NCBI RefSeq assembly: GCF_900105175.1
Contig: NZ_LT629771.1
Coordinates: forward strand, 1,364,001-1,428,000
Reading direction: 5' to 3'
Length of the DNA stretch: 64,000 nt
Origin: Jiangella sp. DSM 45060
GTDB taxonomy: Bacteria; Actinomycetota; Actinomycetes; Jiangellales; Jiangellaceae
A program made the position numbers and the translations under genes. A model generated the notes under the pieces. The model ran no database searches. It was not told where the DNA came from and saw only the letters and a list, made by a program, of their open reading frames with translations. Shown here piece after piece: positions 17,904 through 25,616 of this stretch. Position 1 is the first letter of the stretch, and each line of letters begins with the position of its first letter.

Positions 17904-18398
17904 ATGAAGGCCGTCGCCGCGTTCACCCTCCTGGCCGTCGCGTGCCTCGCCGGCTGCGGCACGACGGCCGCCGACGCTCGTGCCGGTGCGTCCGCCACCG
18001 GCGCCTGCCCGTCGGTGCACGACCAGCCGATGCCGGACGACTGCGTGGGCTACGACCCCGACGCCGGCATGCGCGCCAACGACGCCTACCGGGAACGCAG
18101 CGTGGTGCCTCCGGGCGGGCGGGGCGAGGCGGTCGAGCACCGCGAGCGCATCGTGGCCGCCCTCACCGAGGCCGTCGCCGCCGGCCCGCTGACGGCGGAC
18201 GACGCTCGCGCCGTCCTCGAGCCGCTCGGCTACGGCGTCCAGGCCCACGGCTCGTCCGAGGTGTCCATGGGCGGCCTGGCCATCGGCGTCGACGTCGGCT
18301 CCGCCTGCGTCTACGGCGAGATCCGCGACACCGAGGTCACCCTCGCCATCGGCGGCGGCATCGTCGACGGCGGCTGCCTGCCGGCCCTCGGGAACTGA
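17904..18398 (+). CDS. Small lipoprotein of unknown function
   Basis: 164 residues. The start has a lipoprotein signal with lipobox LAGC (AAFTLLAVACLAGC), so it is expected on the outer face of the membrane. The mature part has Cys pairs (GACPSV, DDCVGY, SACVYG, GGCLPA) that could form disulfides, a helical middle (HRERIVAALTEAVAAGPLTA) and a glycine-rich beta end. I recognise no family. It lies 46 bases after the GntR gene but does not obviously belong to that regulon. Confidence 0.7.
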   Translation: MKAVAAFTLLAVACLAGCGTTAADARAGASATGACPSVHDQPMPDDCVGYDPDAGMRANDAYRERSVVPPGGRGEAVEHRERIVAALTEAVAAGPLTADDARAVLEPLGYGVQAHGSSEVSMGGLAIGVDVGSACVYGEIRDTEVTLAIGGGIVDGGCLPALGN

Positions 18399-18477
18399 CG
18401 GCCGCCGGCTCTCGGGAACGGGCGTCCGGCGAGCTAGATTAAGGAGGACCGTCCTGTAGGTCCGGGAGGTCGGTTCG

Positions 18478-18915
18478 ATGGCGTGGATCGTGTGGCTGGT
18501 GGTGGCCGCGGCGCTGGGCGTGGCCGAGTTCTTCACGCTCACCTTCGCCCTCGGCCTGCTCGCCGGCGCGGCGCTCATCGCGGCCGTGGTGGCCGGGCTG
18601 GGTGGCGTCTGGGTGCTGCAGATCGCGGCGTTCGCGATCGCGGGCGCGGCCGGCCTGGTGGTCATGCGCCCGATCGCGCGGCAGCACATGAGCCATCCGC
18701 CATTGACGAGCGAGGGCGCCGACGCGCTGGTGGGCAAGAAGGCCGTCGTGATCGAGGAGGTCACCGCCGATCACGGGCTGATCAAGCTGTCCGGCGAGAC
18801 GTGGTCCGCGCGGACGCTGGACGACGACCACGTGATCCCGGTGGGCGCGCTCGTCGACGTCATGGAGATCGAGGGCGCCACGGCCATCGTCTACCCCCGG
18901 GAACTGCTCCCCTGA
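18478..18915 (+). CDS. NfeD-like membrane protein
   Basis: 145 residues. Two or three membrane helices at the N-terminus (MAWIVWLVVAAALGVAEFFT; AALIAAVVAGLGG) are followed from ~residue 80 by a small OB-fold domain (ALVGKKAVVIEEVTADHGLI; VIPVGALVDVMEIEGATAIV). This is the short NfeD1b-type architecture, which partners an SPFH-domain protein. The SPFH gene follows after 18 bases, and the pair is expected to form a membrane-microdomain complex. Confidence 0.9.
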   Translation: MAWIVWLVVAAALGVAEFFTLTFALGLLAGAALIAAVVAGLGGVWVLQIAAFAIAGAAGLVVMRPIARQHMSHPPLTSEGADALVGKKAVVIEEVTADHGLIKLSGETWSARTLDDDHVIPVGALVDVMEIEGATAIVYPRELLP

Positions 18916-18933
18916 CCAGACGACGGAGGAGAC

Positions 18934-20019
18934 ATGGAACTACTGGTCCTCATCATCGTCCTCGCCGCCGTGGTGATCTTCGGGGTCGCCTCGACGGTCC
19001 GCGTCGTGCCGCAGGCCCGCCGCTACAACGTCGAGAGGTTCGGCCGCTACCGCACCACGCTGCAGCCGGGCCTGAACTTCATCATCCCGATGGTCGACCG
19101 CATCAACACCAAGCTGGACGTCCGCGAGCACGTTTTCACCTCGCAGCCGCAGCCGGTCATCACCGAGGACAACCTGGTGGTGAACATCGACACCGTCCTC
19201 TACTACCAGATCACCGACCCGCGCGCGGCCGCGTACGAGGTGGCCAACTACCTGCAGGCCATCGACCAGTTGACGGTCACGACGCTGCGCAACGTCATCG
19301 GCAGCATGGACCTCGAGAAGACGCTCACCTCCCGCGAGGTCATCAACGCGCAGTTGCGCACCGTGCTCGACGAGGCGACGGGGAAGTGGGGCATCCGGGT
19401 GAACCGGGTCGAGATCAAGGCGATCGATCCGCCGGCCACCATCAAGGAGGCCATGGAGAAGCAGATGCGGGCCGAGCGCGACAAGCGCGCCGTGATCCTG
19501 CACGCCGAGGGGGAGCGGCAGTCGAAGATCCTCACCGCCGAGGGCACCCGGCAACAGGAGATCCTGGAGGCGCAGGGCAACCAGCAGGCGATGATCCTGC
19601 GCGCTGACGGCGAGGCACGCGCCATCGAGCGGGTCTTCCAGGCGGTGCACCAGAACAACGCCGACCCGAAGGTGCTCGCGTACAAGTACCTCGAGACGCT
19701 GCCGCACCTGGCCGACGGCGACAACAACACGTTCTGGGTCATCCCCGGCGAGCTCACCGAGGCGATCCGGTCGGTCACCAGCGCCTTCGGCGACTACTCC
19801 AGCACCGCCACGCCACCGGCCGCCGACGATGAGCGGCGGGGCGAGCTCGACCACGACGGCCACCGCGAGCTGACCGCCGGCGACCGGTTGCCCACCGACG
19901 CCGCGGCCGCTGCCGACCAGGTGGCCCAGCTGGCCGAGGCGGCGGTCGAGGACGCCAAGGCCGAGGCCGTCGCCGTCGAGAGCGGCAACGGCACGGTGAG
20001 CGAGCCGAAGCCCCGATAG
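18934..20019 (+). CDS. SPFH/band 7 domain protein (stomatin/QmcA-like)
   Basis: 361 residues. One N-terminal membrane helix (MELLVLIIVLAAVVIFGVAS) is followed by the SPFH domain (VPQARRYNVERFGRYRTTLQ; KLDVREHVFTSQPQPVITED; VLYYQITDPRAA). A long coiled-coil of Glu/Ala/Arg heptads runs from ~180 to 250 (MEKQMRAERDKRAVILHAEG; ILEAQGNQQAMILRADGEAR). The last ~75 residues are acidic and low in complexity. Stomatin-type proteins oligomerise on the membrane, and the adjacent NfeD gene is the usual partner. The gene converges on the methyltransferase with only a few bases between. Confidence 0.92.
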   Translation: MELLVLIIVLAAVVIFGVASTVRVVPQARRYNVERFGRYRTTLQPGLNFIIPMVDRINTKLDVREHVFTSQPQPVITEDNLVVNIDTVLYYQITDPRAAAYEVANYLQAIDQLTVTTLRNVIGSMDLEKTLTSREVINAQLRTVLDEATGKWGIRVNRVEIKAIDPPATIKEAMEKQMRAERDKRAVILHAEGERQSKILTAEGTRQQEILEAQGNQQAMILRADGEARAIERVFQAVHQNNADPKVLAYKYLETLPHLADGDNNTFWVIPGELTEAIRSVTSAFGDYSSTATPPAADDERRGELDHDGHRELTAGDRLPTDAAAAADQVAQLAEAAVEDAKAEAVAVESGNGTVSEPKPR

Positions 20020-20024
20020 GACGC

Positions 20025-20831
20025 CTACGCCGGAGGCGCGGCGAGCACGGCGGTCGTCGCGAGCGTGGTGAACTCCATGGTGAACGCCCCGCCGAGGTCG
20101 TCGATGGCGCCCCCGACGGCGTCGAGGATCTCGGCCGACTGATCGGGCCGCAGCGGCGTGAGGCCGCCGGTGGTGCGCATCAGGTCGAGCCAGCGGTCGC
20201 GCGGGTAGGTGTGCCGCCAGTCGAACCGCCACTGCTCCGGCTCGTCGAACCGCCCGGCCTCGCGCAGCCGGTCGGCGACGGCGGCGTAGCCCGCCTGGTA
20301 CGTCTCCAGCGGACGGCGGGCGGGTTGGCCGCCGAGAGGTGAGTCCGGCGCGACCCGGCGGTAGGCGGCCGCGAACGCCTCGGCCACCGGGCCGGGCGGT
20401 TCGAAGACGTGGCCGAAGATCGCCAGTCGTCCGCCGGGACGCAGCACCCGCGCCGCCTTGGCCGCGCCCGCGGCGGGATCGACCCAGTGCCACGACTGGG
20501 CGGCGACGACGGCGTCGAAGGTCCGGCCCCGCGGGTCCCAGGCCTCGAACGTCGCCACCTCGACGGGCAGGTCGCGGGCGCGCGCGAAGCCGGCCATGCG
20601 CGCGTCCGGCTCGACCCCGGTGACGACGCAGCCGGCGGCCTGGAACTGCCGGGCGGCGATGCCGGTGCCGCAGCCGACGTCGAGCACGTCGAGGCCGCTG
20701 CGCCCGCCGGTGATCCGCGTCACCAGGGCGTCGGGATAGCGCGGCCGGGCCTGGTCGTAGCGCTGCGGGTCGGCGCCGAAGGACTCGGCCATCCGCCGCG
20801 CCTCGTGCGGGCCGCCGGGTAGAGTGGGCAT
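20025..20831 (-). CDS. Class I SAM-dependent methyltransferase
   Basis: 268 residues. The Rossmann-type SAM site reads VLDVGCGTGIAARQFQAAGC with the acidic end of strand 2 at VTGVEPDARM. The post-motif sequence QSWHWVDPAAGAAKAARVLR then PGGRLAIFG is typical of methyltransf_11/25 proteins. The start MPTLPGGPHEARRMAESFGA gives a leader of 12 bases after the palindrome at 20843-20860, so it is probably repressed by the divergent TetR protein. The substrate is unknown. Confidence 0.87.
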   Translation of the reverse strand: MPTLPGGPHEARRMAESFGADPQRYDQARPRYPDALVTRITGGRSGLDVLDVGCGTGIAARQFQAAGCVVTGVEPDARMAGFARARDLPVEVATFEAWDPRGRTFDAVVAAQSWHWVDPAAGAAKAARVLRPGGRLAIFGHVFEPPGPVAEAFAAAYRRVAPDSPLGGQPARRPLETYQAGYAAVADRLREAGRFDEPEQWRFDWRHTYPRDRWLDLMRTTGGLTPLRPDQSAEILDAVGGAIDDLGGAFTMEFTTLATTAVLAAPPA

Positions 20832-20842
20832 GCGGCCACTTT

Positions 20843-20860
20843 AGTGGGCAGTTGCCCACT
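20843..20860. promoter_or_regulatory. Palindromic operator between methyltransferase and TetR genes
   Basis: Inverted repeat AGTGGGCA-GT-TGCCCACT with perfect 8-base arms. A further AGTGGGCA half-site lies at 20823-20830 over the methyltransferase start. It is positioned between the two divergent genes and is the probable target of the TetR protein at 20895. Confidence 0.72.
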
Positions 20861-20894
20861 CGGCAACGGGAGCGAGACGGGAGAGGATGGGCGG

Positions 20895-21491
20895 GTGCCG
20901 ACCGGAGTGCATCTGCGCGACGCGCGCCAGCAGCTGTTCGACGCCGCCGAGCGGGTGCTGTTGCGCGACGGGCCGAGCGGGCTGACGAGCCGGGCCGTCA
21001 CCGACGAAGCGGGCTGCGCGAAGGGCGTGCTGCATCGCCACTTCACCGACTTCGACCAGTTCCTCGCCGAGCTCGTGCTCGACCGCGCGGCGCGGCTCGA
21101 CGCGCAGGCCGGCGCGCTGCGCGAGGCGGCCGGCTCCGGCGCCGTCGTGGGCAACCTCACCGCGGCGCTGACGAGCCTGTTCGGACCGGTCCCGGTGGCG
21201 ATCATCCCGCTCGTCACCTTCCGCGACGAGCTGCGGGTCCGGCTGCGCCAGGCGCGGCCCGGCGGCGGCATCGCGATCCTCGCCGAGGTGGCGTCCGCGG
21301 TGTCGGCCTACCTGGCCGCCGAGCGCGACCTCGGCCGCATCGCGTCCGACGCCGACCTCGACTCGCTGACGCTCTCGCTGGTCGGCGGCGGGCATCTCCT
21401 GGTGTCCGGCCGCGACGCGGAGCCCGCGGCCGTCGGCCAGCTGGTGGCGACGGTGCTCGCCCACGTCCTGCGCGGCGACGCCGGCGCTTAG
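20895..21491 (+). CDS. TetR family transcriptional regulator
   Basis: 198 residues. The helix-turn-helix segment is RQQLFDAAERVLLRDGPSGL with VTDEAGCAKGVLHRHF. The C-terminal domain is helical and hydrophobic. GTG 20895 is chosen because the longer ATG start at 20844 lies in the operator palindrome. The gene is divergent from the SAM methyltransferase, which is its likely target. It ends about 50 bases before the first LacI-type operator of the sugar island. Confidence 0.85.
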   Translation: MPTGVHLRDARQQLFDAAERVLLRDGPSGLTSRAVTDEAGCAKGVLHRHFTDFDQFLAELVLDRAARLDAQAGALREAAGSGAVVGNLTAALTSLFGPVPVAIIPLVTFRDELRVRLRQARPGGGIAILAEVASAVSAYLAAERDLGRIASDADLDSLTLSLVGGGHLLVSGRDAEPAAVGQLVATVLAHVLRGDAGA

Positions 21492-21539
21492 CCGGAGCAC
21501 CTTCGCCGCGGCGGAGGCCGCGGTTCCGTGGTCCGAGGG

Positions 21540-21568
21540 TTGGCATTGCAACCGCTTGCACCTATGCT
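21540..21568 (+). promoter_or_regulatory. Promoter with LacI-type operator in the spacer (epimerase-nag operon)
   Basis: TTGGCA (21540-21545), a 17-base spacer and TATGCT (21563-21568). The 14-mer TGCAACCGCTTGCA at 21547-21560 fills the spacer, so a bound LacI-family dimer would block polymerase. The same 14-mer recurs at five other promoter regions in the window. Confidence 0.8.
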
Positions 21569-21618
21569 GACGGCACACGCGCTCGACCCACCCGGACCGA
21601 CGATCGACGAGGTGTCGC

Positions 21619-22635
21619 ATGAAGACGCTGCCCGAGCTCCATCGAGCTCTTGCCACGCCGAGCGCGGCGCTGGTCGAGGACCTGCGCGACGTCCGGGGCG
21701 ACGTCGTCGTGCTCGGCGCGGCCGGGAAGCTCGGGCCCAGCCTCGTCATGCTCGCGCTGCGCGCCCTGACCGAGGCCGGTTCCTCGGCGACGGTGCACGC
21801 CGTCTCGCGCTTCGGCGACGCCGCGGTGGCCGGCGAGCTGCGGGCCGCCGGCGCGAACGTCATCGCCGCCGACGTCTCCGATGACGCCGCCCTGGCCGCG
21901 CTGCCCGACGCGGAGAACGTGATCTTCCTCGTCGGGGCGAAGTTCGGCACGCAGGGCAACGAGGCCGCCATGTGGGCGACCAACGCCTACCTGCCCGGAC
22001 GGGTGGCCGAGCGGTACCGGTCGGCGCGGATCGTCGCGCTGTCCACCGGCAACGTGTACCCGCTGGTGGCCACGGCGTCGGGCGGCGCCAGCGAGGCCGA
22101 CCCGGTGGGTCCGGTGGGCGAGTACGCGATGTCGTGTCTCGGGCGCGAACGCGTCCTCGCGCACGCCGCCCGCGAGCACGGCACGCCGCTGGCGCTGATC
22201 CGGCTCAACTACGCGGTCGAGCCGCGCTACGGCATCCTCGTCGACCTCGGCCGGCAGATCCTCGCCGGCGAGCCGGTCGACGTCACCACCGGGCACGTCA
22301 ACCTCGTCTGGCAGGGCTACGCGAACGAGGTGATCCTGCGGGCGCTGCGGCATGCCGCCACCCCCGAGTTCGTCCTCAATCTCACCGGCCCCGAGACGCT
22401 GTCCACCCGCCGGCTGGCCGAGAAGCTCGGCGCGGCGCTGGGCCGCGAGGTCGCCGTCACCGGGCAGGAGGCGCCGACGGCGCTGCTGGCCGACGCCGCC
22501 CGGTGCCACGCGCTGTTCGGCTACCCGGCGCGCAGCCCCGACGACCTGGTGCGCGACGTGGCCGAGTGGCTGCTCGCCGGCGGAACGGTGCTCGACAGGC
22601 CCACGAAATTCCAGGTCAGGGACGGGAGATTCTGA
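21619..22635 (+). CDS. NAD-dependent epimerase/dehydratase family protein
   Basis: 338 residues of the extended short-chain dehydrogenase fold. The nucleotide-binding loop is VVLGAAGKLGPSL. Further hallmarks are VIFLVGAKFGTQGNEAAMWA then TNAYLPG, the catalytic-Ser strand IVALSTGNVYP and a Y-x-x-x-C element (GEYAMSCLGRERVL), in which Cys replaces the usual Lys of YxxxK. This departure makes classical epimerase chemistry uncertain. It is the first gene of a four-gene operon with a DapA-like aldolase, NagB and NagA, under the operator at 21547-21560. The stop overlaps the next start by one base. Confidence 0.83.
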   Translation: MKTLPELHRALATPSAALVEDLRDVRGDVVVLGAAGKLGPSLVMLALRALTEAGSSATVHAVSRFGDAAVAGELRAAGANVIAADVSDDAALAALPDAENVIFLVGAKFGTQGNEAAMWATNAYLPGRVAERYRSARIVALSTGNVYPLVATASGGASEADPVGPVGEYAMSCLGRERVLAHAAREHGTPLALIRLNYAVEPRYGILVDLGRQILAGEPVDVTTGHVNLVWQGYANEVILRALRHAATPEFVLNLTGPETLSTRRLAEKLGAALGREVAVTGQEAPTALLADAARCHALFGYPARSPDDLVRDVAEWLLAGGTVLDRPTKFQVRDGRF

Positions 22636-23669
22636 TGGCACCGCTGGAGACCTTCGCTGCCGGGACGGTGATCCCGGCCATGCCGCTGGCGCTCACCGAG
22701 GAGTTGTCGTTCGACGAGCGGCGGCAGCGTGCGCTGGTGCGCTACTACCTCGCCGCGGGCGCCGGCGGGCTGGCCGCGGCCGTGCACTCGACCCAGTTCG
22801 CGATCCACACGACGCACGCCGATCTGCTGCGGCCGGTCCTCGAGCTGGTGGCCGACACCGCCCGGAAGGAGGGCTCGCCGGACCTCGTGCTGGTGGCCGG
22901 GGTGGTCGGCGAGACCGATCAGGCGGTCGCCGAGGCGGAGCTCGCGGCCTCGCTCGGCTACGACGCGGTGCTCCTCGCCCCGTACGGCGTCGGCGACCGG
23001 AGCGAGGACGCGCTCCTCGACCGCGCCCGGAAGGTGGGCGACGTGCTGCCCGTCATCGGGTTCGCGCTGCAGCCCGCGGTCGGCGGCCGGCGGCACTCGC
23101 GCGGCTACTGGACCCGGCTGGCCGACATCCCCAGCGTCCTCGGCGTCAAGGCGGCGCCGTTCGACCGGTACGCGACGCTCGACATCGTGAGCGGCCTCGC
23201 CGCCTCGTCCAGGCGCGACGCGGTCACGCTCTACACCGGCAACGACGACCACATCGTCGGTGACCTCGTCGCGTCGTTCGCGCACGCCGACGGCAGCAGC
23301 ACCCGCTTCGCCGGCGGGCTGCTCGGCCAGTGGTCGGTCTGGACCCGGGGCGCCGTCGAGACGCTGGAGCTGGCCCGGCTCGCGCGCGACGGCGACCACG
23401 CGGCGCGGCTGGCCCTCGACGGCATCGACGGACCGCTGACCGACGCCAACGGCGCCATCTTCGACGCCGCCGGCGGCTTCGCCGGGTGTATCCCGGGTAT
23501 CCACGAGGTACTACGCCGGCAGGGACTGCTGGCCGGCACCTGGTGCCTGGACCCGCATGAACGGCTCTCACCCGGCCAGCTCGACGAGATCGACCGGATC
23601 TGGGCCGCTCATCCGCAGTTGCGCGACGACGACTTCGTCGCCGCGCACCTCGACGAGTGGCTCGCCTGA
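22635..23669 (+). CDS. DapA/NAL-type aldolase family protein, atypical
   Basis: 344 residues with the (beta/alpha)8 layout of the dihydrodipicolinate synthase/N-acetylneuraminate lyase family. The Schiff-base lysine is likely in PSVLGVKAAPFDRY. The strand that usually carries GTTGE, the loop binding the pyruvate carboxylate, instead reads GLAAAVHSTQFAIHTTHADL. The usual PYYNKP tyrosine region reads LLAPYGVGD. A 2-oxo-acid aldolase role is therefore doubtful and a different carbonyl substrate is inferred. It is translationally coupled to the epimerase and lies 46 bases before NagB. Confidence 0.8.
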   Translation: MAPLETFAAGTVIPAMPLALTEELSFDERRQRALVRYYLAAGAGGLAAAVHSTQFAIHTTHADLLRPVLELVADTARKEGSPDLVLVAGVVGETDQAVAEAELAASLGYDAVLLAPYGVGDRSEDALLDRARKVGDVLPVIGFALQPAVGGRRHSRGYWTRLADIPSVLGVKAAPFDRYATLDIVSGLAASSRRDAVTLYTGNDDHIVGDLVASFAHADGSSTRFAGGLLGQWSVWTRGAVETLELARLARDGDHAARLALDGIDGPLTDANGAIFDAAGGFAGCIPGIHEVLRRQGLLAGTWCLDPHERLSPGQLDEIDRIWAAHPQLRDDDFVAAHLDEWLA

Positions 23670-23715
23670 TCCGCCCGCGTCCCCCGCATCGAGAGAGACA
23701 CGAGGAACCCGCTCC

Positions 23716-24471
23716 ATGACGACGATCCCCGCCACCGACGGCGTCCCCGTCACCATCTCCGGCTCCGCCGAGGAAGCCGGCGCCTCCGCGGCGCGCGCGG
23801 CCGCCGATGCCATCGTCGCCGCGATCGCGGACTCGGGCCGGGCCCGGGTGATCTTCGCCAGCGCGCCGTCGCAGGAGGCGATGCTGAGCGGGCTGGCCGG
23901 CGACGACCGGATCGACTGGTCGCGCGTGCACGGCCTGCACATGGACGAGTACATCGGCATCGACCCGGCCGACCCGCGGGCGTTCGGCGCCTGGCTGGCC
24001 GAGCGGCTCCCGGTGGACCGGTTCGCGTCGTTCGCCCGCATCGACCCGTCCGGTGACGCCGAGGCGGAGGCGGACCGCTACGAGGCGGTGCTGCGGGCCG
24101 AGCCCGTCGACCTGACCTGCCTGGGCTTCGGCGTCAACGGGCACATCGCGTTCAACGAGCCCGGCACCGACCTCGACGACACCCGGTTCGTCCGGACCGT
24201 CGAGCTGGCCCCTGCGTCGCGCCGGCAGCAGGTGGCCGAAGGGCTGTTCGGGCAGGTCGACGACGTGCCCGGGCGGGCGATCACGCTGACCGTACCGGCG
24301 CTGCTGAGCGCCCGCACCCTGGTCGCGACCGTGCTCGGGCGGCCGAAGGCGGCCGCGGTGGCGGCGGCGCTGACCGGCCCGATCTCCGCGGCGTGCCCGG
24401 CCAGCGCGATCCGCCGGCACCCGGCCGCGACGGTGCATCTGGACGCCGCTGCCGCCAGCGGGATCGACTGA
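23716..24471 (+). CDS. nagB: Glucosamine-6-phosphate deaminase family protein (NagB-like)
   Basis: 251 residues. Family motifs are intact: HGLHMDEYIGIDPADP (catalytic Asp), LGFGVNGHIAFNEPGTDLDD (catalytic His and Glu) and GRAITLTVPALL. The Asn before GH is also seen in Bacillus-type NagB. The reaction is aldose-ketose isomerisation plus deamination, GlcN6P to Fru6P and ammonia. Paired with the NagA-like gene four bases downstream it gives the standard two steps from an N-acetylhexosamine 6-phosphate. No GlcNAc kinase or PTS gene is present in this window. A related phosphorylated amino sugar is possible. Confidence 0.87.
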   Translation: MTTIPATDGVPVTISGSAEEAGASAARAAADAIVAAIADSGRARVIFASAPSQEAMLSGLAGDDRIDWSRVHGLHMDEYIGIDPADPRAFGAWLAERLPVDRFASFARIDPSGDAEAEADRYEAVLRAEPVDLTCLGFGVNGHIAFNEPGTDLDDTRFVRTVELAPASRRQQVAEGLFGQVDDVPGRAITLTVPALLSARTLVATVLGRPKAAAVAAALTGPISAACPASAIRRHPAATVHLDAAAASGID

Positions 24472-24475
24472 CCCG

Positions 24476-25498
24476 ATGGCGCCGCCGTCCGGTCTTCTGC
24501 CCGGGCTCGTCGACCTGCAGGTCAACGGCTTCCGCGGCATCGACCTCAACCGCGACGACATCGCCGCCGACGACGTCGTCGCGCTCACCCGTGAGCTCTG
24601 GACGGCCGGCGTCACCCGGTACCTGCCCACGCTGATCACCGGGAGCGAGGCGCGGCTGGCGGCGGCCATGCGCGCCGTCGCCGCCGCCCGCCGGGCCGGC
24701 CCGCTGATCGCGCACAGCATTGCCGGCATCCACGTCGAGGGCCCGCACCTCTCCGCGGCCGACGGTGCCCGCGGCGCGCACGACCCGGCCTGGATCCGGC
24801 CGCCGGACACCGCCGAGCTGGACCGGTGGATCGACGCGAGCGAGGGCCTGGTGCGCGTCGTCACGCTCGCGCCGGAGTGGGACGGCGCCGCCGCCTACAT
24901 CGCGCACGCCGTGCGTCGCGGTGTCGCTGTCTCCCTCGGCCACGCCGCGCCCAACGCCGCCGACGTCCGGGCCGCGGCCGGCCACGGCGCCACGCTCAGC
25001 ACTCACCTCGGCAACGGGTGCGCGCCGGTCCTGCCGCGGCACCCCAACCACCTCTGGGCCCAGCTGGCCGAGGACCGGCTGACGGCGATGTTCATCGCCG
25101 ACGGTCACCACCTGCCCGCCGACGCACTCACCGCGATGATCCGGGCGAAGACGCCCGAGCGGTCGGTGCTGGTCAGCGACGCCGCGCCGCTGGCCGGCGC
25201 GCCGCCGGGCACGTACGAGACGAGCGTCGGCGGACGGGTCACCGTCGAGCCGGGCGGCGCGCTGCGCCTGGCCGGGACGTCGCTGCTGGCCGGGTCGGGC
25301 GCGAGCCTGCTCGACTGCGTCCGCTGGGCCACCGAGCAGCTGCCGTTCGAGCCCGCCACCCTGTGGGCCATGGCGAGCACGACGCCGGCCCGCCTGCTCG
25401 GCGGGCCGGCCGCGGGCGACCGCGTGCTGGTCGAGGCCGACGCCGAGGCGTGGGTGGCGGTCCGCACCGAGGTGGCCGGCACGGTCGTGCACGCCTGA
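24476..25498 (+). CDS. nagA: N-acetylglucosamine-6-phosphate deacetylase family (NagA-like, short N-terminus)
   Basis: 340 residues of the amidohydrolase superfamily. Metal and catalytic residues can be traced: Glu in HVEGPHLSAADGARGAHDP, His in VSLGHAAPNAAD, His in LSTHLGNG, and Asp in VLVSDAAPLAG. The protein begins at PGLVDLQVNGFRGID, the NagA strand PGFIDVQLNG, so the ~45 residues that normally build the N-terminal half of the beta-sandwich are absent. The family more often has LFN in the third motif where this has LGN. It removes the N-acyl group before NagB acts. The gene ends against a strong bidirectional terminator. Confidence 0.85.
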   Translation: MAPPSGLLPGLVDLQVNGFRGIDLNRDDIAADDVVALTRELWTAGVTRYLPTLITGSEARLAAAMRAVAAARRAGPLIAHSIAGIHVEGPHLSAADGARGAHDPAWIRPPDTAELDRWIDASEGLVRVVTLAPEWDGAAAYIAHAVRRGVAVSLGHAAPNAADVRAAAGHGATLSTHLGNGCAPVLPRHPNHLWAQLAEDRLTAMFIADGHHLPADALTAMIRAKTPERSVLVSDAAPLAGAPPGTYETSVGGRVTVEPGGALRLAGTSLLAGSGASLLDCVRWATEQLPFEPATLWAMASTTPARLLGGPAAGDRVLVEADAEAWVAVRTEVAGTVVHA

Positions 25499-25509
25499 GG
25501 GTGGGGACG

Positions 25510-25601
25510 CCGGTGGGTGGGGGACGCCGGCCCCGCCCGCCTCGCTCGTTCCTCGCTCGGACGCCCGCAGCCTACCCCTGCCGGCGTCCCCCACCCACCG
25601 G
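25510..25601. terminator. Bidirectional terminator-like hairpin, 21-base perfect stem
   Basis: Arms at 25510-25530 (begins CCGGTGGGTGG) and 25581-25601 (ends CCACCCACCGG) are exact reverse complements over 21 bases, with a 50-base loop. It lies between the convergent NagA and mannonate dehydratase genes. No T-run follows, as is common in GC-rich actinomycetes. Confidence 0.7.
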
Positions 25602-25616
25602 CTCCGCCCGCCGGCG

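Noticed and set aside
18940-20859. Minus-strand open frame joining the complement of the SPFH gene with the methyltransferase region
   Set aside because: The SPFH gene is certain on the plus strand and the true methyltransferase is in a different frame.
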